Shown here piece by piece: positions 1 through 64,000 of a DNA stretch of 64,000 bases; position 1 is the stretch's first letter; each line of letters begins with the position of its first letter. Origin of the DNA: Strigops habroptila (Eukaryota; Chordata; Aves; Psittaciformes; Psittacidae). The translations under genes were made by a program, and so were the position numbers. Location: the NCBI RefSeq assembly GCF_004027225.2, contig NC_044278.2, positions 55,173,743 to 55,237,742 of the forward strand, read 5' to 3'. The notes under the pieces were generated by a model. It did no database searches. It was given only the letters and a program-made list of their open reading frames with translations, and had not been told where the DNA came from.

Positions 1-54866
<54,866 letters not shown>

Positions 54867-55300
54867 ACTTCCCACTTAACGACACTTTTTGCACCTCTTT
54901 AGGCTAAAAGTATGAGGAAAAAAAGCAACAAACAAAACCCACACCAACATTTTTAAGGAAATCTCTCGTCTGCATTTTTCAGTTCGCCTGTGCCATTTGG
55001 GTGGTGCACTGTCCCCTCCAGTCTCCAAGCACAGTCACTGTATACAATCCATACTTATTTTTCTAGACTAAAATTTTATACACTTTGATTAAAAACCTGT
55101 GACTAAAAGATTTTTGCAATCTCTTCGCATTCCTGTACCGAGGTGGCCATTTTAGGCTGGACTGGCATCGTTTTCCCCTGAAGGTATCAAAACAATAGCT
55201 GTGGAGGATAAGAAACTGAGTTCTGTAGAAACAAATCTTTAGAAATCAATTCCTAATTGTTTGTATTGGAGCATTAATTGCTTAATTAGCCTTTATTAAA
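54867..55300 (+). other. CYFIP1: CYFIP1 3' untranslated region (approximate end)
   Basis: Non-coding sequence follows the stop. The first candidate poly(A) signal is ATTAAA at 55088-55093, and a second ATTAAA lies near 55295. No earlier AATAAA is seen. Longer 3'UTR forms reaching the AATAAA at 58456 cannot be excluded. The end is an estimate. Confidence 0.5.
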
Positions 55301-57694
55301 AAGAAACAACGGACAAACTCCGCTGGTGCTTTGTGAATAATTTTTGTTGTCAGTTGATTATTTTGCCTCTTTGCAAAGCTGTTCTCCAAGATCAGGCATT
55401 CTGGAAATGAAGGCTAATTAAGGTGGTTGTTTCACAGTTATTAAACTGACTGATAGTATTCTGATCTTTTTAACAGGCAGTATTTGGATTGGTTAGAATG
55501 GGGACTGTTTGATTTTTCTTAATGAGGACTTCTAACTCAGTTTGTATTTAGGTTGGTGATAGGTACCTGTGTACCAAAACACATGTTTACAAGTGGTGAG
55601 TAATTCTCATTTACAAGAATCATGGCTACAGTGATCAGGTGTAATCTGTCCCAGCACATAAGCTCTAATGATGTTAATCATGGTTTACTTATGGGAAGTA
55701 TTTGTTTAATTACACTTACCGTATTATGCAAACGCTACATCAGTAAAAGTGTTTGTAAAACTTCGCAGCTGTAAAAGTTGGATTTTAAAGCAACCACTTC
55801 AGCCAGAAGCTGTAACTCCTGCTTGCTTACTGCTGGGTCCTAGCACAGGAGCTTTTTGGTCAGCAGTTAGGATCAACCCAAAGCAAATGTGAGTTAAGAA
55901 AGATGGCTGGAACAGACACTGGCAGGTAATTACATGTTTCATGCAGGAGATGGATTTCCAGAGCTGTTGTTTATTTCTAACCTAGAGTGTCAAAGCAAGA
56001 ACGCATCCCTTTGAGAACCCATTTTTCTCACTCTTATTAGTTCAAGGTTAGGTTACAGCACCTCTTTTCTTCTGCTCAGCTCTTTTCACATATTGACTGC
56101 AACAGAATTGAGTCCAGTAATGGGTGGAAACACGTCTGACAGAGTGTGTGGGAGATGAGGAACATGTAGGTACTGTGGTGGCAGGGAATGGAATTTTGAG
56201 GAAATTAACTGGATTTGCTATTCAATCTGAAAGCAAGCTTCCACTACCACAGGTTTCCCCAGGACACTGGTGCTTGAGAGCTGCTGTTCTGGAGTGGTCT
56301 CTGCTGTGGTGAACGCACACAAGGCTGCCCTGTGGAGGGGAGACAGAAGTAGGAAATGCTTGTGCTTTGTTACACCGGCTTGTGGCAGGATTGCTTTTAC
56401 AAGATGCTTAACAGCCTTGTAAGAAACAAGTCTTTAAGAAACATTTTTTGTAGTTCTTAGAAGACTTTTAGTCAACCAAATGCTTCCCTGTGCTTCAGGC
56501 CTCAATGAAGGCAACGAGTGACTTTCTGAATTTGTTGATATCATCACTGGCTTACGGATGTCTCACGCACCCGAGGCTTTGGCTTGGCACTGTGGTGCAG
56601 AAATAGTTAATTAATCAAGCTGGACTTTTTATTTAAAAACTAGTTGCAAATAACTAATCCTGATGTGAGTACAGCATGTTCTAATTCTTACCAGTTCACT
56701 TTCAGCAATAAGAGAATTGGCCTCTAATGTCTTAAAACTGCTAGCATTCATACAGACCTTACTTTTTCCTGTTAGTATTAAGAGAATTCAGATGTTAGCC
56801 CTATGAGAGGTTTGTTTCCCATTTTTTCAAAGGTAGGTTACTTTTTTCCCCAACAGGATTATTAGACTTGATGGGAGTTAAAGCCTCTTCACCTGGTAAA
56901 ACTTCTTGTTCTACCTCAAATGAAGACTGCAGCAACGTGCCTAAAAGGTACAGTTTTTCATTTTTAATTATTTCTTATCAAAGAGTGGGGCTGGAGGCCA
57001 ACGTGCCTCTTTCTTACAACATAAAGTGACAGACTCCACTGTAGGAAATTGCAACCTGCTCTTTGCACAGGCTCGCACTTTGGTACCAGAAGCAGCAGCC
57101 CAGAGTTCAGTGACTCCTTGGCCATTTGACTTCTTCCCTGTCACTGTGCTCTTTGTGTAAGCAGCTGTGATGTTCTTTAAAATCAAGTAAAAGTTCAAAA
57201 TCCCATTTTTCAACCCAAATGTAAAGAACCTTTTTCTTGTTTGACACCTTCATCCCTCCTGAACGTACGACATGTACCAAAGGAAGGTGGCGTAGTTTGC
57301 TTCACAGTGGGAACTGGTTTTTTTCCGTGGTAATAATCTTAAATTATACTCTTAAAAGGTAGGCACTTAAACTGACAACTTGTTACAAGCAGTAACTTGT
57401 TAGGTTGGTCCCAAATAATTTCTATGGTAGAAATGTTCTTGTAAAAACTGTATCACCAATTTTTATTCTCTGCTTTTGCAAACCTAAATTACCACCCACC
57501 TGCCTCACCCCTTTTTTAAGCAAGGACATTATGTTCCAATTTTTGGGCTTTTTTTAAAAACTTACATGTCAGAGCCAGTAACTGTGCAAAGAAGGCTGCA
57601 CTTCTGTGAGTTCCACCTATTACATCAGAATGACAGAGCAGCTCTACAGAGCCATTGCAACATGGTGCAAGAGAGAGAGAGGGAAGACTTGGGC
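55300..57694. other. Intergenic region between CYFIP1 and NIPA2 3' ends
   Basis: Unassigned sequence between convergent genes. No gene, RNA or named repeat seen before the CR1 fragment at 57695. It might contain extended CYFIP1 3'UTR. Confidence 0.7.
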
Positions 57695-58053
57695 TTGCTT
57701 CTTCAGCCTGGAGAAGAGGGCTCCGGGCAACCTTCTAGTACCTAAAGGGTACAAGAAAGCTGGAGAGGGACTTCTTACAAGGGCATGTAATGATAGGACA
57801 AGGGCGGAATGGCTTTGAACTGACAGAAGGGAGACTTAGAGGAAGAAGTTCTTCACTATGAAGGTGCTGAAGCACTAGAAGGGGTTGCCCAGAGAAGCTG
57901 TGGCTGCCCCATCCCTGGCAGTGTTCAAGGCCAGGCTGGATGGGGCTTTGAGCAACCTCGTCTAGTGGAAGGTGTCCCTGCTCGAGGCAGGGGGGTTGGA
58001 ACTAGATAATCTCTACAGTCCCTTCCACCCCAATTGACTCTATGATTTTATGA
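57695..58053 (+). mobile_element. CR1 LINE 3'-end fragment
   Basis: Runs from the CR1 pol C-terminal block (CTTCAGCCTGGAGAAGAGGG) through GGCAGTGTTCAAGGCCAGGC to a diverged tail, GACTCTATGATTTTATGA. Intergenic between CYFIP1 and NIPA2. Confidence 0.9.
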
Positions 58054-58465
58054 CAGAAGCACACCTCTTTTACAGAAGAGGGAATAGTTTTGGGGGTTTT
58101 TTTGGTTGGGGGTGGAGGGGGATAAACTCTCAGGAGGTACCATAGCCTCACCTATCTTAAGCAGAGCAGAAGCTCCTGCCTTGTTGTTGCTGCCAGTAGC
58201 CAGTTACTCTGATTTGGTCAGGTGCAAGGTGAGCTTTGGTAAGATGTAAATCCTGCAAGTCGAGAACACAGCTTTAGTGAAGCAGTATTTTCAAAGGATT
58301 ATTCTTGCTTGGTTGTAGTTTTCCCTTTCCTCTTCTACAACTGGGACGAGTGGTTACTGCAGCTCTTGGTTTTAGTGTGTTGGCAGTCAATATTCAGTCA
58401 GGGCACAAGTACAAAGGGTCCAGGGTCACCGCAATCTTTTTACCACCAATGCAGAAATAAAGCAA

Positions 58466-58471
58466 TTTATT
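58466..58471 (-). terminator. NIPA2: Candidate NIPA2 poly(A) signal
   Basis: AATAAA on the minus strand, about 310 nt after the NIPA2 stop. A plus-strand AATAAA sits only five bases away at 58456-58461. Confidence 0.45.
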
Positions 58472-58779
58472 TTTGATAAAACTGTCATTAGTGCAATACA
58501 TCTTAGAACAGAAGAATGAAATGAAAGTATTTACACATAACTTAAGCAAAAAACCCAACTGTGGTCTGAGGTCATTTTAGTATTTTTTTTAAAGTAAAAA
58601 TAAGGCAAATAAAAACCCCTTCAGTGTTCTTTATCCAGACTAATCAAACTTAAAAATTAACGATTGTCTACACATACTGTTAAAAAGTACATGATTTTCC
58701 AGACAAGCTCAGGCGTTTCACAGCTGAAAAGAAATAGTCCAGAGTTACAGAATTGTTCTTAAGTAACATGTAGCTATTT

Positions 58780-63683
<4,904 letters not shown>

Positions 63684-64000
63684 TCACATTGATCAGCAAA
63701 CAGTAGAACTTCTGTTACTCAACACACGATGATGCAACGCTGAAACCTGAGCAAAATAAGCACATCAGAATTAACCTGATAGAAATACATACTCAATAGG
63801 AAAATCCTCAACAGCTCATGTGCCTGGTTCTCCTGTGAATGGTCTCTGCCATGAGTGTTTAAAAAAAACACACAAAAAGGCAATCTTTGAAGCATGTGTA
63901 AGCTTGAATGAAGGATTAGTGACTAACAAGTCTGAACATACAGAAGGAAGGGCTTCTGACCCAGCACATAAAAACTGAAACCCAAATAAATAAGAGTTCT

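Overview
This is a vertebrate nuclear window and almost certainly from a bird. It has spliced genes with GT-AG introns, an AT-rich intronic background, and many CR1 LINE fragments ending in the ATTCTATG-type 3' repeat that dominates avian genomes. I cannot name the species.

Three protein-coding genes are supported. (1) The 3' three-quarters of CYFIP1 runs on the + strand from about 940 to 54866. I could place 23 constitutive coding exons, each with matching splice phase. Counting back from the stop codon against the 1253-residue family length, they encode residues 266-1253; the first ~265 residues lie left of the window. The C-terminal exon reads as CYFIP1 rather than CYFIP2. Functional residues known from human CYFIP1 (WAVE VCA contacts L697, Y704, L841, F844, W845; Rac1 D-site R961, Y967, G971) fall at the expected positions. 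(2) NIPA2, a magnesium-transporter family gene, lies on the - strand with five coding exons between 63662 and 58780, giving a complete 361-residue protein. It converges on CYFIP1, as in the human 15q11.2 block TUBGCP5-CYFIP1-NIPA2-NIPA1. (3) A single-coding-exon gene resembling FNDC9 (one fibronectin type III domain plus one membrane segment) lies antisense inside the 12.4-kb CYFIP1 intron, at 30211-29540.

Two observations stand out. First, two homologous exons stand in tandem at 9166-9313 and 9617-9770. Both begin with LYMVRTM, both start in phase 0 and end with the same extra G, and each gives an open frame only if exactly one is used. Using both, or neither, produces an early stop. This looks like a mutually exclusive exon pair that would exchange residues 559-609 of CYFIP1. 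Second, human FNDC9 is nested antisense in CYFIP2, so an FNDC9-like gene nested antisense in CYFIP1 suggests a duplicated nested-gene arrangement dating from the CYFIP1/CYFIP2 duplication.

Layout: 1-16268 is exon-dense CYFIP1. 16269-45523 is mainly long introns with the FNDC9-like gene and CR1 pieces. 45524-54866 holds the last CYFIP1 exons and, in one intron, a 3.2-kb CR1 copy with a GC-rich 5' part and a broken pol frame. 54867-58779 is the convergent 3' intergenic space. 58780-63662 is NIPA2, with a further CR1 fragment in its first coding intron. No tRNA, rRNA, CRISPR or bacterial-type feature is visible. Intron sequence not itemised below shows nothing I can recognise.
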